DNA of 64,000 nt from Halopenitus salinus (lineage in GTDB: Archaea; Halobacteriota; Halobacteria; Halobacteriales; Haloferacaceae). This document shows, one piece after another, positions 1 through 8,159 of the stretch. The notes beneath the pieces were generated by a model. That model worked only from the letters and a program-made list of their open reading frames with translations. It had not been told where the DNA came from and did no database searches. Location: the NCBI RefSeq assembly GCF_042662125.1, contig NZ_JBHSXL010000009.1, forward strand, positions 558,001 through 622,000, written 5' to 3'. The position numbers were made by a program, and so were the translations under genes. Each line of letters begins with the position of its first letter. Positions within the stretch are counted from its first letter, which is position 1.

Positions 1-1
1 G

Positions 2-934
2 GACGCCTCGAAGGTCGGGCTGCAGTTCCCGGAGGGGCTCAAGCGTCGCGGTCCGCGGGTCGCCGACGACCTCCGCGAGCTGGCCCCCGACGACGTCACC
101 TTCATGATCTCGGGCCAGCCGTGTTACGGCGCCTGCGACCTCGACACCTACCTGATGCGGCGGACCGACGTCTTCGTCCACTTCGGCCACACGCCGATGA
201 AGGAGTCGGACCAGATCATCTACGTTCCCCTGTTCTCGAACGTGGACCCCTTCGACATCATGGCGGAGTCGCTCGAGGAGCTCGCGGACCCCGCCGAGGA
301 CCCCGACGTCGGGCTCGTGACCACCGCCCAGCACATGAATCGGTTCGAGGAGATGACCGAGTGGCTGGAGGCCCGCGACTACGAGGTCCACACGCGTCGC
401 GGCGACGACCGGCTCACGAAGGAGGGACAGGTCCTCGGGTGCAACTACGCGTCCGCGGACATCGACGCCGATCAGGTCCTCTACGTCGGCGGCGGCAAGT
501 TCCACCCGCTCGGGCTCGCGATGGAGCATCCGGACAAACGCGTCGTGATCGCGGATCCGGTGAACAACGTCGTGAAGATCGCGGACCACGAGAAGTTCCT
601 CAAACAGCGGTACGGCGCGGTTCACCGCGCGATGGACGCCGACAACTGGGGCGTGATCTTCTGTACGAAGATCGGCCAAGGTCGCTGGGAGCGGGCCCAG
701 GAGATCGTCGACGCGAACGACGACGCCTACCTCATCACCATGGACGAGGTGACCCCGGACCGCCTGCGCAACTTCGACATGGACGCGTTCGTCAACACCG
801 GGTGTCCCCGGATCACGACCGACGACGGCCCACAGTTCCACAAGCCGATGTTGACGCCCGGCGAGTATGAGGCCGCGATCGGCGAGCGGCCGCTCGACGA
901 GATCGAGTTCGACACGTTCCACGGAACCTGGTAG
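2..934 (+). CDS. dph2: Diphthamide biosynthesis enzyme Dph2 (5'-truncated)
   Basis: This is 2-(3-amino-3-carboxypropyl)histidine synthase, the non-canonical radical-SAM [4Fe-4S] enzyme that moves the aminocarboxypropyl group of SAM onto a histidine of elongation factor aEF2, the first step of diphthamide synthesis. The reading frame is open from base 2 with no start in the window; by comparison with archaeal Dph2 roughly 15-20 N-terminal residues are missing. The 310 visible residues hold the conserved cysteines in three blocks: CYGAC (fragment residues 41 and 45), GCNYA (147) and NTGCPRI (268). Their spacing fits the three-domain Dph2 fold with one cluster cysteine per domain. The VGLQFPEGLK stretch near the N-terminus is also typical. 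It converges on the LOG-like gene downstream. Function is confident; the start is unknown. Confidence 0.95.
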   Translation, partial: DASKVGLQFPEGLKRRGPRVADDLRELAPDDVTFMISGQPCYGACDLDTYLMRRTDVFVHFGHTPMKESDQIIYVPLFSNVDPFDIMAESLEELADPAEDPDVGLVTTAQHMNRFEEMTEWLEARDYEVHTRRGDDRLTKEGQVLGCNYASADIDADQVLYVGGGKFHPLGLAMEHPDKRVVIADPVNNVVKIADHEKFLKQRYGAVHRAMDADNWGVIFCTKIGQGRWERAQEIVDANDDAYLITMDEVTPDRLRNFDMDAFVNTGCPRITTDDGPQFHKPMLTPGEYEAAIGERPLDEIEFDTFHGTW

Positions 935-1004
935 CCCGCCTCCGGCTCGCCGCGGTCGGAAGGGACGCTCCCTCCCGGGCGTACTTTTCGTCTACGCCTC
1001 CCGC

Positions 1005-1469
1005 CTACGCCTTCCTCGAGTTCCCCACCGCTTTCTCCAGGAGATCGACTGCCGCGACCGGCGTTTCGACCGCCTCGACCCACGCCACCTCGTGTGTCCC
1101 GATCCCGGCGATCGGCCTGTCGTAGACCGCGCCCATTCCGATCTCGGAGAGGGTTCCCGGACCCCCGTCGAGGGCGACGATCGCGTCCCCATTCATCGCC
1201 ACGAGGGCGTTTCTCGCGTGGCCGATCCCGGTCGCGATCGGCGTCGTGACGAACGGGTTCGCCGCGTCCCGGCGGTCGCCCGGAAGGATCCCGATCGTCT
1301 CCCCCGGGTCGTCCGCCGTCCTGGCGCCGCGACAGACCGCCTCCATCGTTCCGCCGAGCCCGCCACAGACCACCGTGTGTCCGCGATCGGCGATCTCGCG
1401 GCCGACCGCCTCGGCCGTCGACTCGGCCCGCTCGTCGATCGAACTCCCCCCGATGACGCTCACGCGCAT
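1005..1469 (-). CDS. LOG-like Rossmann protein (TIGR00725-type)
   Basis: A 154-residue single-domain Rossmann protein of the DprA/LOG superfamily (the TIGR00725-like branch). It shows an N-terminal nucleotide-binding start MRVSVIGGSS, the CGGLGGTMEA motif near residues 35-44 and GGPGTLSEI near 102-110, which is this branch's form of the PGGxGT motif. Lysine-decarboxylase-like relatives are nucleotide-5'-monophosphate phosphoribohydrolases. This branch is short and has not, to my knowledge, been assigned a substrate, so enzymatic activity is only inferred from the fold. The gene is monocistronic between dph2 (convergent) and a haloarchaeal regulator-like gene on the same strand. Confidence 0.85.
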   Translation of the reverse strand: MRVSVIGGSSIDERAESTAEAVGREIADRGHTVVCGGLGGTMEAVCRGARTADDPGETIGILPGDRRDAANPFVTTPIATGIGHARNALVAMNGDAIVALDGGPGTLSEIGMGAVYDRPIAGIGTHEVAWVEAVETPVAAVDLLEKAVGNSRKA

Positions 1470-1535
1470 GCCCGGCCTCGACGTGCGCGCGGCTTAGCCT
1501 CTTCGACCCGGATCATCGTCGTCGGTCGTCCTGGG

Positions 1536-2168
1536 TCATCGTCTTCGAACCGTCCACTCCCCGTCGGCCACCTCGAAGAGCGCATCGAAGAGGCCGTAGA
1601 GCCGCTCCAGCGTATCCTCGTCGTGGGCGTCCGCCGCCAGGTGGTACCACGCAAGCGCGTCGACGGCGACACACCGTCCGGTCACCTGGTCGAGAAACCG
1701 GCAGGTCCGATCGAGGTCGACGTACTGCAGGAGCGTCGAGATCGACTCGAAGCGGACGACGATGGGGACGTCCTCGTCGTGCCACTCGCGTAGCGCCTCG
1801 GTGATTCGCACGCCGAGAGTCGTCAGGTCGCCGACGGACCGGACGGTCACGACCTCGAAGGGCGATTCGTCGACGATCGGATCCGGATTGTCGATCCCGT
1901 CGCGCTTCGGGGTCACGATCCGACCCGCCTTCGGTTCGAACTTGAAGGTGTCATTCCACTGCTCGATGCACGCGCGCGGCGTTCGAACGAGGGAGACCCA
2001 AAGAACGTGCGCGTCGAGCGGAGTCGACGACGACCACACGTCGGACGGTGGCGAGGAGGGCGGGCGGGCGTCGACCGGCGGATCGACGACCAGCGCGTTC
2101 TCGCCGGGATCGATACCCGGCGCACGCGTTCGTTCGTCGGGTCCGCCCGGTTCGGAGTCGGGGGACAT
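1536..2168 (-). CDS. DUF7504-like haloarchaeal protein
   Basis: A 210-residue protein with a disordered acidic, Pro-rich N-terminus (about 1-45). A compact alpha/beta domain follows, with strand-like stretches HVLWVSLVRTP, PFEVVTVRSVGDLTTLGVRITEAL, VPIVVRFESISTLLQYVD and a C-terminal helix ending in DGEWTVRRR. The pattern matches my recollection of the DUF7504 family, which looks like a RecA/KaiC-type ATPase core that has lost its Walker A motif; no GxxxxGK is present here. Relatives often sit near signalling genes, but nothing in this neighbourhood sets a function. The start is the first ATG and is followed by a low-complexity tail, so the true start could be further in. Confidence 0.7.
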   Translation of the reverse strand: MSPDSEPGGPDERTRAPGIDPGENALVVDPPVDARPPSSPPSDVWSSSTPLDAHVLWVSLVRTPRACIEQWNDTFKFEPKAGRIVTPKRDGIDNPDPIVDESPFEVVTVRSVGDLTTLGVRITEALREWHDEDVPIVVRFESISTLLQYVDLDRTCRFLDQVTGRCVAVDALAWYHLAADAHDEDTLERLYGLFDALFEVADGEWTVRRR

Positions 2169-2243
2169 GGTTACACATCGAGCCCGAACGGTAAGAAACG
2201 GATCCCGTTCGGCCCGCCACCGCCCGCCCGGTCCGCGGCTCGC

Positions 2244-2627
2244 TCAGGCGCCGTCTCCCGTGTCGTCGGCCGGTGTGTCGGTAGCTGTTGTGCCGTCAGC
2301 CGTCGTGTCTCCTGCAGTTCCGGTCGATTTCGGCGTGTCGGCGCCGTTCTCCGCTTCGTTCGTCGGCTCCTCCTCGGCCTCGTGGATGTGTGCGTCCGTG
2401 CTGACCGCCTCGAGATCGACGCCGACCTCCTCGGCGACGGCGTCCAGGACGGCGCGCTGTTCGGCCATCTCGGTCTCGAGGTGACCGACCCGCTCTGCGG
2501 TGTCGGTCACCGTCCGTTGGGTCTCCTCGACCTCGTCGCGCAGGTCGTTGAGTCGCTTGTACGTCTGTTCGGCCTTGTCCGCCAACGTCTGGATCTTCTT
2601 GGCCGTGCCTCCGAGTCCCATACCCAC
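2244..2627 (-). CDS. Coiled-coil haloarchaeal protein (DUF5798-like)
   Basis: A 127-residue protein of unknown function. The start MGMGLGGTAKKIQ is followed by a long amphipathic coiled coil (about residues 8-70, many heptad leucines and valines). A Thr/Asp/Ala-rich acidic tail (about 80-127) is probably disordered. It resembles the family I recall as DUF5798. A second in-frame ATG at the third codon is an equally possible start. The preceding gene on the strand is the Lrp/TRASH regulator, 114 bp upstream, so it may be transcribed alone. There is no membrane segment or catalytic motif. Confidence 0.7.
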   Translation of the reverse strand: MGMGLGGTAKKIQTLADKAEQTYKRLNDLRDEVEETQRTVTDTAERVGHLETEMAEQRAVLDAVAEEVGVDLEAVSTDAHIHEAEEEPTNEAENGADTPKSTGTAGDTTADGTTATDTPADDTGDGA

Positions 2628-2741
2628 CGATGTTCCCGAGGCCTTGAGTGCGTTTCCGTTCTCGAAGGCGGTGGTGAGACGGCTCGCGACCCACCGATCA
2701 CGTGGGTCTCGAAGAGCGGGTCCTCTCCCTCGGTCGCCGAC

Positions 2742-3338
2742 TTAGGCCCCCTCCTCGATCCGCTCGAAGCGCTCCTCGAACCGCGAGCGACACGAGCCAC
2801 AGCAGAAGTGGTACAGCGTCCCGTCGATCCGAGCCGACTCGCCCTCGCTCGTGACCGTGTTGCCGCACTCCACGCAGTCGATCGCGAGTTCCACGTCCGA
2901 ACCGATCGTCGAGTCCCACGCTCGCGAGGCGAGCAGTTGTACCTCGAGTTCGCGAATCGCGTCGGGATCCGAAAGCGCCTCCGAGAGCAGCCCGTCGACG
3001 GACCCGGGGTCGATCGTCGCCGAACAGACGACCTCGCCGTCCGCGGTCTCGAAGGCGTGTTCGACCCGATCGTGGTCCGCGAGCCCGCGGTAGGCGTCCT
3101 CCGCGACCGAGATCGGCAGGTCGATCCGGAGGAGGACGCCGATCCCGCTCGAGAGCGTCCCGTGATCGACCCGGATGGTGAACCCCTCGATGACGCCCAT
3201 CTCCCGGAGTCTGTCGACGCGGTCGGAGACGGCGGGCGCCGAGAGGCCGACGCGATCGGCGACGTCGCTGAAGGGGCGGCGTGCGTCCTCGCTCAACAGC
3301 TCGAGTATCTCGCGGTCGGTCTCATCGAGCGTGCGCAT
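2742..3338 (-). CDS. Lrp/AsnC-family regulator with C-terminal TRASH metal-binding domain
   Basis: A 198-residue DNA-binding regulator. Residues 1-50 form the AsnC-type helix-turn-helix (MRTLDETDREILELLSEDAR...), followed by an Lrp ligand-binding-like alpha/beta domain (about 60-140). A C-terminal TRASH zinc-finger-like domain carries Cys155/158 (CVEC) and Cys179/180/183 (FCCGSC). Proteins with this architecture in haloarchaea control copper export genes, and TRASH is the presumed metal sensor. The start chosen is the ATG directly before the HTH; an upstream in-frame ATG would add 49 Arg-rich residues with no homology feel and would run into the divergent promoter. It is transcribed divergently from the HMA chaperone across a 121-bp gap containing a near-perfect palindrome. 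A copper ATPase usually completes this cluster; here the only P-ATPase is 23 kb away and of another type. Confidence 0.9.
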   Translation of the reverse strand: MRTLDETDREILELLSEDARRPFSDVADRVGLSAPAVSDRVDRLREMGVIEGFTIRVDHGTLSSGIGVLLRIDLPISVAEDAYRGLADHDRVEHAFETADGEVVCSATIDPGSVDGLLSEALSDPDAIRELEVQLLASRAWDSTIGSDVELAIDCVECGNTVTSEGESARIDGTLYHFCCGSCRSRFEERFERIEEGA

Positions 3339-3407
3339 ACCGCGGTTTCGACCCCGTGGCTGATAACGGATCCGACGACGGGGATCCGAATCCTCCCCCC
3401 ACATCGT

Positions 3408-3422
3408 CTTTCGAATCGAAAG
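3408..3422. promoter_or_regulatory. Candidate operator palindrome between regulator and chaperone
   Basis: CTTTCGAATCGAAAG has two perfect 7-bp arms around one central base. It lies 70 bp from the regulator start and 38 bp from the chaperone start. In a divergent promoter next to an Lrp-type metal sensor it is a plausible binding site for that regulator; binding itself is inferred. Confidence 0.5.
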
Positions 3423-3459
3423 GGAAATTCGGATGAACCGGGGGTGCCTACGAACACAC

Positions 3460-3663
3460 ATGGTGGAACTGAACGTCGACGGCATGGCGTGTGACGGGTG
3501 TGAAACCGCGGTCGTCGAGGCGCTCTCGGAGGTACCGGGCGTCGAGGAGGCGTCAGCCGACCACGAGCGAGGGATCGCTACGGTGAGCGTGGCCGGAGGG
3601 ACCGATCGCGAGGTGCTCGCGGCGGCGGTCGAGGAGGCCGGCTACGAGGTCGTCGACGACTGA
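3460..3663 (+). CDS. HMA-domain copper chaperone (CopZ-like)
   Basis: A 67-residue single heavy-metal-associated domain: MVELNVDGMACDGC has the MxCxxC metal-binding loop (Met9, Cys11, Cys14), and GYEVVDD closes the ferredoxin-like fold. Such proteins carry Cu(I) to CPx-type ATPases or act as cytosolic copper buffers. The internal ATG at 3460 is preferred over one 27 bases earlier because it begins exactly at the first beta strand. It is divergent from the TRASH-domain regulator, which supports metal-responsive control. Confidence 0.9.
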   Translation: MVELNVDGMACDGCETAVVEALSEVPGVEEASADHERGIATVSVAGGTDREVLAAAVEEAGYEVVDD

Positions 3664-3714
3664 GGGTCTCGAGCCCACGGATCCGTATCGTCGACCGTCG
3701 CTCCACGCCCGCGA

Positions 3715-4230
3715 TCACGGCTCCCCGGAACGAACGTCCTCGGCGACGCGTCGAACGGTCTCCGCCTCGGACTCTCCGTAGGCGATGAACCGGACGTCCG
3801 CGAGCGACTCGGGACGGAAGGCGTCGATCTCCGAGGCGATGAGACGTGCGCCCCGTTCGAGATCGAAGCCGGCGACCCCACAGCCCAGCGCGGGCATCAC
3901 GAGCGAACGGTATCCCTCCCGATCGGCACGCTTGAGCGCGTTATGGGCAGCGAGCCGGACGCTCGCGGCGGTGGCCTTTCCGTCGCCGTAGTGGGGCATC
4001 GCGGCGGCGTGGACCACGATCTCGGCGTCGAGATCGTAGGCATCCGTGACGGCTGTCCCGCCAAGATCGACGGGGCCCTTCGAGACGGCCTCCTCGTTGA
4101 TCGCGCGGCCGGCGCCGCGCCGGAGCGCGCCGGCGACGCCCGAGCCCATCCGGAGGCTGGTTCCGGCCGCGTTGACGAGCACGTCGGCCGACCGTGCGGC
4201 GATGTCGCCCTCGATGACGTCGAACTCCAT
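3715..4230 (-). CDS. Macro-domain protein (ADP-ribose-binding, deacetylase-like)
   Basis: A 171-residue stand-alone macro domain. MEFDVIEGDIAARSADVLVNAAGTSLRMGSGVAGALRR contains the conserved GDI, the VNAA motif and the glycine-rich loop that contact ADP-ribose. Further on, MPALGCGVAGFDLE matches the second phosphate-binding loop. Relatives hydrolyse O-acetyl-ADP-ribose or remove mono-ADP-ribose from proteins. The start at 4230 sits right at the first strand; an ATG 27 bases upstream is possible. It is divergent from the thiolase gene, sharing a 119-bp gap. Confidence 0.9.
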   Translation of the reverse strand: MEFDVIEGDIAARSADVLVNAAGTSLRMGSGVAGALRRGAGRAINEEAVSKGPVDLGGTAVTDAYDLDAEIVVHAAAMPHYGDGKATAASVRLAAHNALKRADREGYRSLVMPALGCGVAGFDLERGARLIASEIDAFRPESLADVRFIAYGESEAETVRRVAEDVRSGEP

Positions 4231-4349
4231 GGCCGATCCGACGGGGGCGAGGGTCATGAAGGGACGTGCCGCATGCGGCGATCGCGCAACGCGAGACGGG
4301 AAAACACGAAAAGGGGAAGGTATACGACGGGGGCGCCGCATCCACGGGT

Positions 4350-5510
4350 ATGGAACGCGTCGCGATCATCGGCGCCTCGATGACGCGGTTCGGCGAGCGC
4401 GAGGGGTGGGTGCTCGACCTGCTCTCGGAGGCCGGCGAGGCCTGCCTCGCGGACGCCGGCGTCGAGGCGAGCGATCTCGATCACCTCTACGTGTCGAACA
4501 TGGCCAGCGGCGAGTTCGAGGGACAGACGGGGATCTCGAACGCGCTCGCACACGACCTGGCCGCGATGCCGGCCTACACCGCCCGGATCGACCAGACCTC
4601 CTCCTCCGGGGGCGCGGGCGTCTACGCGGCCTGGCAGTCGGTCGCCTCCGGCGCCTCCGAGTTGACGATGCTCGTCGGCGGCGAGAAGATGACCCACCGG
4701 AGCACCGCCGAGGCGACGGACGTGATCGCCTCGCTCACCCACCCGGTCGAGTACAAACACGGCGTCACGCTCCCCTCCTTCGCGGGGCTCACCGCCCGGC
4801 TCTACCTCGACACCTACGACGCGCCGCGGGAGTCGCTCGGCAAGGTCGCCGTGAAGAACCACCGCAACGGCGTCGACAACCCCCACGCGCAGTTCCGCAA
4901 GGAGGTCGACCTGGAGACGGTGCTCGAGTCGCCCATCGTCGCCGACCCGCTTCGCCTCTACGACTTCTGTCCGATCACGGACGGATCGGCGGGGCTCCTG
5001 TTCTGTCCGGAGTCGGTCGCCGCAGAGTACGTCCCCGAGGACGAGTACGTCACGGTCGCGGGGATCGGCGGCGCGACGGACACCCACGTGGTCCACGAGC
5101 GCGCGGACCCCACGACGATGGGCGGCGTCGTCGAGTCGAGCGGGACCGCCTACGAGATGGCCGGGATGAGCCCGGAGGACGTCGACGTCGCGGAGCTTCA
5201 CGACATGTTCACGATCCTCGAGTTCCTCCAGTCGGAGGACCTCGGCTTCTTCGAGAAGGGCGAGGGCTGGCGGGCGGTCGAGGAGGGCGTCACCGACCGG
5301 GACGGCGAGTTGCCGATCAACACCTCGGGCGGGTTGAAATCGAAGGGCCACCCGCTCGGTGCTTCCGGCGTCGCACAGATCCACGAGATCTTCGCGCAGT
5401 TGACCGGTCAGGCGGGGGCACGTCAGGTCGACGCCGACGTGGGTCTCGCGTGTAACGTGGGCGGGTTCGGAAACTGCGTGACGACCACGGTCATGGAGGC
5501 GGGCCGATGA
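4350..5510 (+). CDS. Thiolase-fold protein lacking the usual nucleophilic cysteine
   Basis: A 386-residue thiolase-family protein (SCP2/type-2-like). It shows MERVAIIGASMTRFGERE at the N-terminus, the catalytic-domain motifs AELHDMF (His284) and GGLKSKGHPLGASG (about 328-340), and CNVGGFGN (Cys368). The place where thiolases carry the acyl-accepting cysteine (C-A/S-S-G) reads TSSSGG (residues 83-88), so serine replaces it. My recollection is that several haloarchaeal homologues share this, which would make it a subfamily feature rather than a local mutation. It overlaps the DUF35 gene by ATGA, so the two are probably translated together. This mirrors the thiolase/DUF35/HMG-CoA-synthase complex of other archaea, but no synthase gene is present here. 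Acetoacetyl-CoA thiolase activity should not be assumed. Confidence 0.9.
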   Translation: MERVAIIGASMTRFGEREGWVLDLLSEAGEACLADAGVEASDLDHLYVSNMASGEFEGQTGISNALAHDLAAMPAYTARIDQTSSSGGAGVYAAWQSVASGASELTMLVGGEKMTHRSTAEATDVIASLTHPVEYKHGVTLPSFAGLTARLYLDTYDAPRESLGKVAVKNHRNGVDNPHAQFRKEVDLETVLESPIVADPLRLYDFCPITDGSAGLLFCPESVAAEYVPEDEYVTVAGIGGATDTHVVHERADPTTMGGVVESSGTAYEMAGMSPEDVDVAELHDMFTILEFLQSEDLGFFEKGEGWRAVEEGVTDRDGELPINTSGGLKSKGHPLGASGVAQIHEIFAQLTGQAGARQVDADVGLACNVGGFGNCVTTTVMEAGR

Positions 5511-5947
5511 GCGGATCGAACGGAACTTCGGACGACGGGAAACACGAGGAGGGACGTGGAGACGACGGCGCTCCGGTCTTCGAGGCCGCACGCTACGCCG
5601 ACGGGACGGTCACCTACCCGCCGCACCCGGTCGGGCCGAACGGCGCGAAACGCGTCGACGCCGTCGACCTCGCCGAGCACGAGGCGGAGGTGGTCACCTG
5701 GACGGAAGCGACGGCCACCCCGCCGGGCGTCCGCGCGCCGAACACGCTCGCCATCGTGGAGTTCGACCTCGATCTCGACGACGCCCCGCCGGTTCGCGCG
5801 ATCGGACAGGTCACGGAGGACGCGGACGTCGAGATCGGCGATACGGTCGTACCGGTGTACGCCGAGGAGCTTCGCGATCCCGACGCCGGCATCCGCGAAC
5901 CGGACAGCCAGGAGTGGGACGGCTTCCGCTTCGAGCCGGCCGAGTAG
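5507..5947 (+). CDS. DUF35 OB-fold protein without zinc ribbon
   Basis: A 146-residue partner of the upstream thiolase-fold gene, with which it overlaps by four bases. It has a disordered acidic start (1-25). The DUF35 core follows: YPPHPVGPNGA (about 37-47), an OB-fold with ALAIVEFDLD-like strands and GDTVVPVYAEEL. Normal DUF35 proteins open with a rubredoxin-type knuckle (C-P-x-C-G); here that stretch reads VGPNGA and the protein contains no cysteine at all. In archaea DUF35 proteins bridge thiolase and HMG-CoA synthase and channel acyl-CoA. A scaffold or substrate-binding role for this pair is inferred. Confidence 0.88.
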   Translation: MSGSNGTSDDGKHEEGRGDDGAPVFEAARYADGTVTYPPHPVGPNGAKRVDAVDLAEHEAEVVTWTEATATPPGVRAPNTLAIVEFDLDLDDAPPVRAIGQVTEDADVEIGDTVVPVYAEELRDPDAGIREPDSQEWDGFRFEPAE

Positions 5948-5965
5948 TCGGCACGCTCCCCGGAT

Positions 5966-6898
5966 TCAGGCCGCCGGATCGTCGCCCGCCGTCGTATCGT
6001 CGGCATCTGATCCGTTCGCGCTTGCCTCGTCGCCACCGGGCTCGTTCCCGCTTGCCTCGTTGCTCCCGGTTTCCTCGCCGTCCGGTTCGGCCTCGTCCGG
6101 CTCTTCACCCGCTTTTTCGTCTCCGTTCGTGTCGTCGTCCGCGAGTTCGTCCTTGATCGACTCGAGTTCGGCGTCGACGTCGACCGCCGGCGGCGACGCA
6201 TCGTCCGCCGTCCCCGAACTCGACGCTTCGGGGTCCGAGTCCTCGTTCACGGTCGACGCCGAGTCCGAGTCCTCGTCCGCGGTCGACGTCGACTCCGAAT
6301 CCGAGTTCGGGCTGGAATCGGGATCACGCACGTCGATCGAGACGCCCTCGCCAGGGTCCGAGCGTCGGTCGGTCGAATCATCCGGATCGATCCCGTTCTT
6401 CGTTCCCGGATCGGTCGAGAATTCGGCCAGCAGCTCGTCGATCTCCGCGGAGAGCGTTCGCGCGTCCTCCAGCAGCTCCCTGGAGGTCGCCTCGCGTGGG
6501 AGGTCGGCCGCCGAGAGCGCGGTCCGAAGCTCCGAGAGGCTCCGGCGAACGCCCGCGGCGGTTCCGTCGCGGACGTCGGCGAGCCGGTCGCTCGAACCGT
6601 CCGTGTCCGGTCCGTCGACGACGCCTCGACGTTCCGGATCCGCGAGTCGAAGCGTGGCTCGAAGCAGCTCGAGGGAGCGGATCGCGGCCTCCAACAGCGC
6701 GATGACGGTCGGGAGGGTGTATCGCTCCGTGAACCGGAGCAGCTCGGCGGGGCTGGGTGGTCTGGGGACCCGACTTCGAGTCCCGACCTCGTCTCGAAGA
6801 TCCGAGCGAAGCCGGGAGAGCACGTCCTCGAGTTCCGCGAGACGCTCCCGAAGGTCCTCGTCGCGATCGCGATCCGCGGGTCGATCGCCGTCGGTCAT
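5966..6898 (-). CDS. Haloarchaeal protein with helical N-terminus and long acidic tail (DUF7547-like)
   Basis: A 310-residue soluble protein of unknown function. Residues 1-170 are predicted helical: a charged coiled coil, then RPPSPAELLRFTERYTLPTVIALLEAAIRSLELLRATLRL, then another helical hairpin. From about 175 to the end it is an almost pure Asp/Glu/Ser/Gly/Asn low-complexity tail, probably disordered. The helical part resembles what I remember as DUF7547. Its stop lies 19 bp from that of the DUF35 gene (convergent). No catalytic motif is seen. Confidence 0.7.
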   Translation of the reverse strand: MTDGDRPADRDRDEDLRERLAELEDVLSRLRSDLRDEVGTRSRVPRPPSPAELLRFTERYTLPTVIALLEAAIRSLELLRATLRLADPERRGVVDGPDTDGSSDRLADVRDGTAAGVRRSLSELRTALSAADLPREATSRELLEDARTLSAEIDELLAEFSTDPGTKNGIDPDDSTDRRSDPGEGVSIDVRDPDSSPNSDSESTSTADEDSDSASTVNEDSDPEASSSGTADDASPPAVDVDAELESIKDELADDDTNGDEKAGEEPDEAEPDGEETGSNEASGNEPGGDEASANGSDADDTTAGDDPAA

Positions 6899-6962
6899 TG
6901 CCGGGACGTTCGCCCTCCGAACGCAAAAACGTACGTACGCTTTGATTTTGCCGCGGCGTGCG

Positions 6963-8051
6963 TCACTCGAAGCGACCGCGGCGATACTGGACCGGCCACT
7001 CGAGGTCGACGCCCAGCTCGTGGGCGGCCTCGAGGGTCCAGTAGGGGTTTCGAAGCAGCTCCCGGCCGAGCGCCGCCAGGTCGGCGCGGTCGTTGCGCAC
7101 CAGCGCGTCCGCGTGTGTCGGATCGGTGATCTTGCCCACCGCCGCGACCGGCACGTCGGTCTCCAAGCGGATCGACTCCGCGAACGGCACCTGGTAGCCC
7201 GGCCCGGGCTTCTCCAACTGCTGATCGGGGTGGGTCCCGCCGCTGCTGACGTCGATCAGGTCGGCGCCGGCCTCGGCGAGGAGCGGCGCGAGCCGGATCG
7301 ACCCCTCGAGGTCCCACGACTCCCGGTCGGGGAGCCAGTCGGTCGCGGAGATGCGCACGAACACGGGCGAGTCGTCGGGCCAGACCTCACGAACCGCGGA
7401 CGTCACCTCGCGGACGAGCCGAGCGCGGTTCTCGAAGCTGCCGCCGTACTCGTCGTCCCGGTCGTTCGAGACGGGCGAGAGGAACTCGTGGAGCAGGTAG
7501 CCGTGCGCGGCGTGAACCTCCGCGATCTCGAAGCCCGCGTCCCGGGCTCGCCGGGCGGCGTCGCGGAAGGCCTCGATCACGGTCTCGATGTCGTCGTGAT
7601 CCATCTCGCGTGTCGGCGGCGCCTCCGCGTCGGGGTACGGGTACGGTCCGCTCGGAGCTATCGTCTCCCAGCCATCGCCGTCGGGAAAGAGCGGCTCGCG
7701 ACCCTCCCAGGGTCGCGACGTCGACGCCTTTCGGCCCGCGTGTGCGAGCTGGATCGCCGGGGTCGCTCCCTGTGAGCGGACGAACTCCGCGATCGGGGTG
7801 AGCGCGTCGGCGTGCTCGTCCGACCAGATCCCCAGGTCGCCGGGGGAGATCCGACCGCGGGGTTCGACCGCGGTCGCCTCGACCATCACGACGCCGGCGC
7901 CGCCGACGGCGCGCGAGCCGAGGTGGACGCGGTGCCAGTCGTCCGCGAAGCCGTTCTCCGCGGAGTACTGACACATCGGCGACATCATGACGCGGTTTCG
8001 GATCTCCGTGTCCCGGATCGTCATCGGGGAGAACAGCGTGGCCATGTCCAC
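6963..8051 (-). CDS. Old Yellow Enzyme family NADH:flavin oxidoreductase (YqjM-like)
   Basis: A 362-residue FMN-dependent ene-reductase of the YqjM/thermophilic OYE subclass. The subclass-defining Cys27 and Tyr29 lie in SPMCQYSAENG. The substrate-binding pair of histidines is in EVHAAHGYLLHEFLSP, with IQLAHAGRKAS and the FMN-phosphate-binding C-terminus ALGRELLRNPYW also present. Members reduce the C=C bond of alpha,beta-unsaturated carbonyl compounds with NAD(P)H; the natural substrate is usually unknown. Length is normal. The ATG start has a purine-rich stretch upstream, and dpsA follows on the same strand 108 bp further upstream. No operon partner suggests a pathway. Confidence 0.93.
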   Translation of the reverse strand: MDMATLFSPMTIRDTEIRNRVMMSPMCQYSAENGFADDWHRVHLGSRAVGGAGVVMVEATAVEPRGRISPGDLGIWSDEHADALTPIAEFVRSQGATPAIQLAHAGRKASTSRPWEGREPLFPDGDGWETIAPSGPYPYPDAEAPPTREMDHDDIETVIEAFRDAARRARDAGFEIAEVHAAHGYLLHEFLSPVSNDRDDEYGGSFENRARLVREVTSAVREVWPDDSPVFVRISATDWLPDRESWDLEGSIRLAPLLAEAGADLIDVSSGGTHPDQQLEKPGPGYQVPFAESIRLETDVPVAAVGKITDPTHADALVRNDRADLAALGRELLRNPYWTLEAAHELGVDLEWPVQYRRGRFE

Positions 8052-8159
8052 GGAAACGCTCCGGTCACGCTAATCGGCTACGGTCCACGAACCCGGGGTC
8101 GTCGAGTTCGGTTCGACCCGCGGAAGCGGACGTCGGTCGAAACACTCGTTCCGGGCCGA

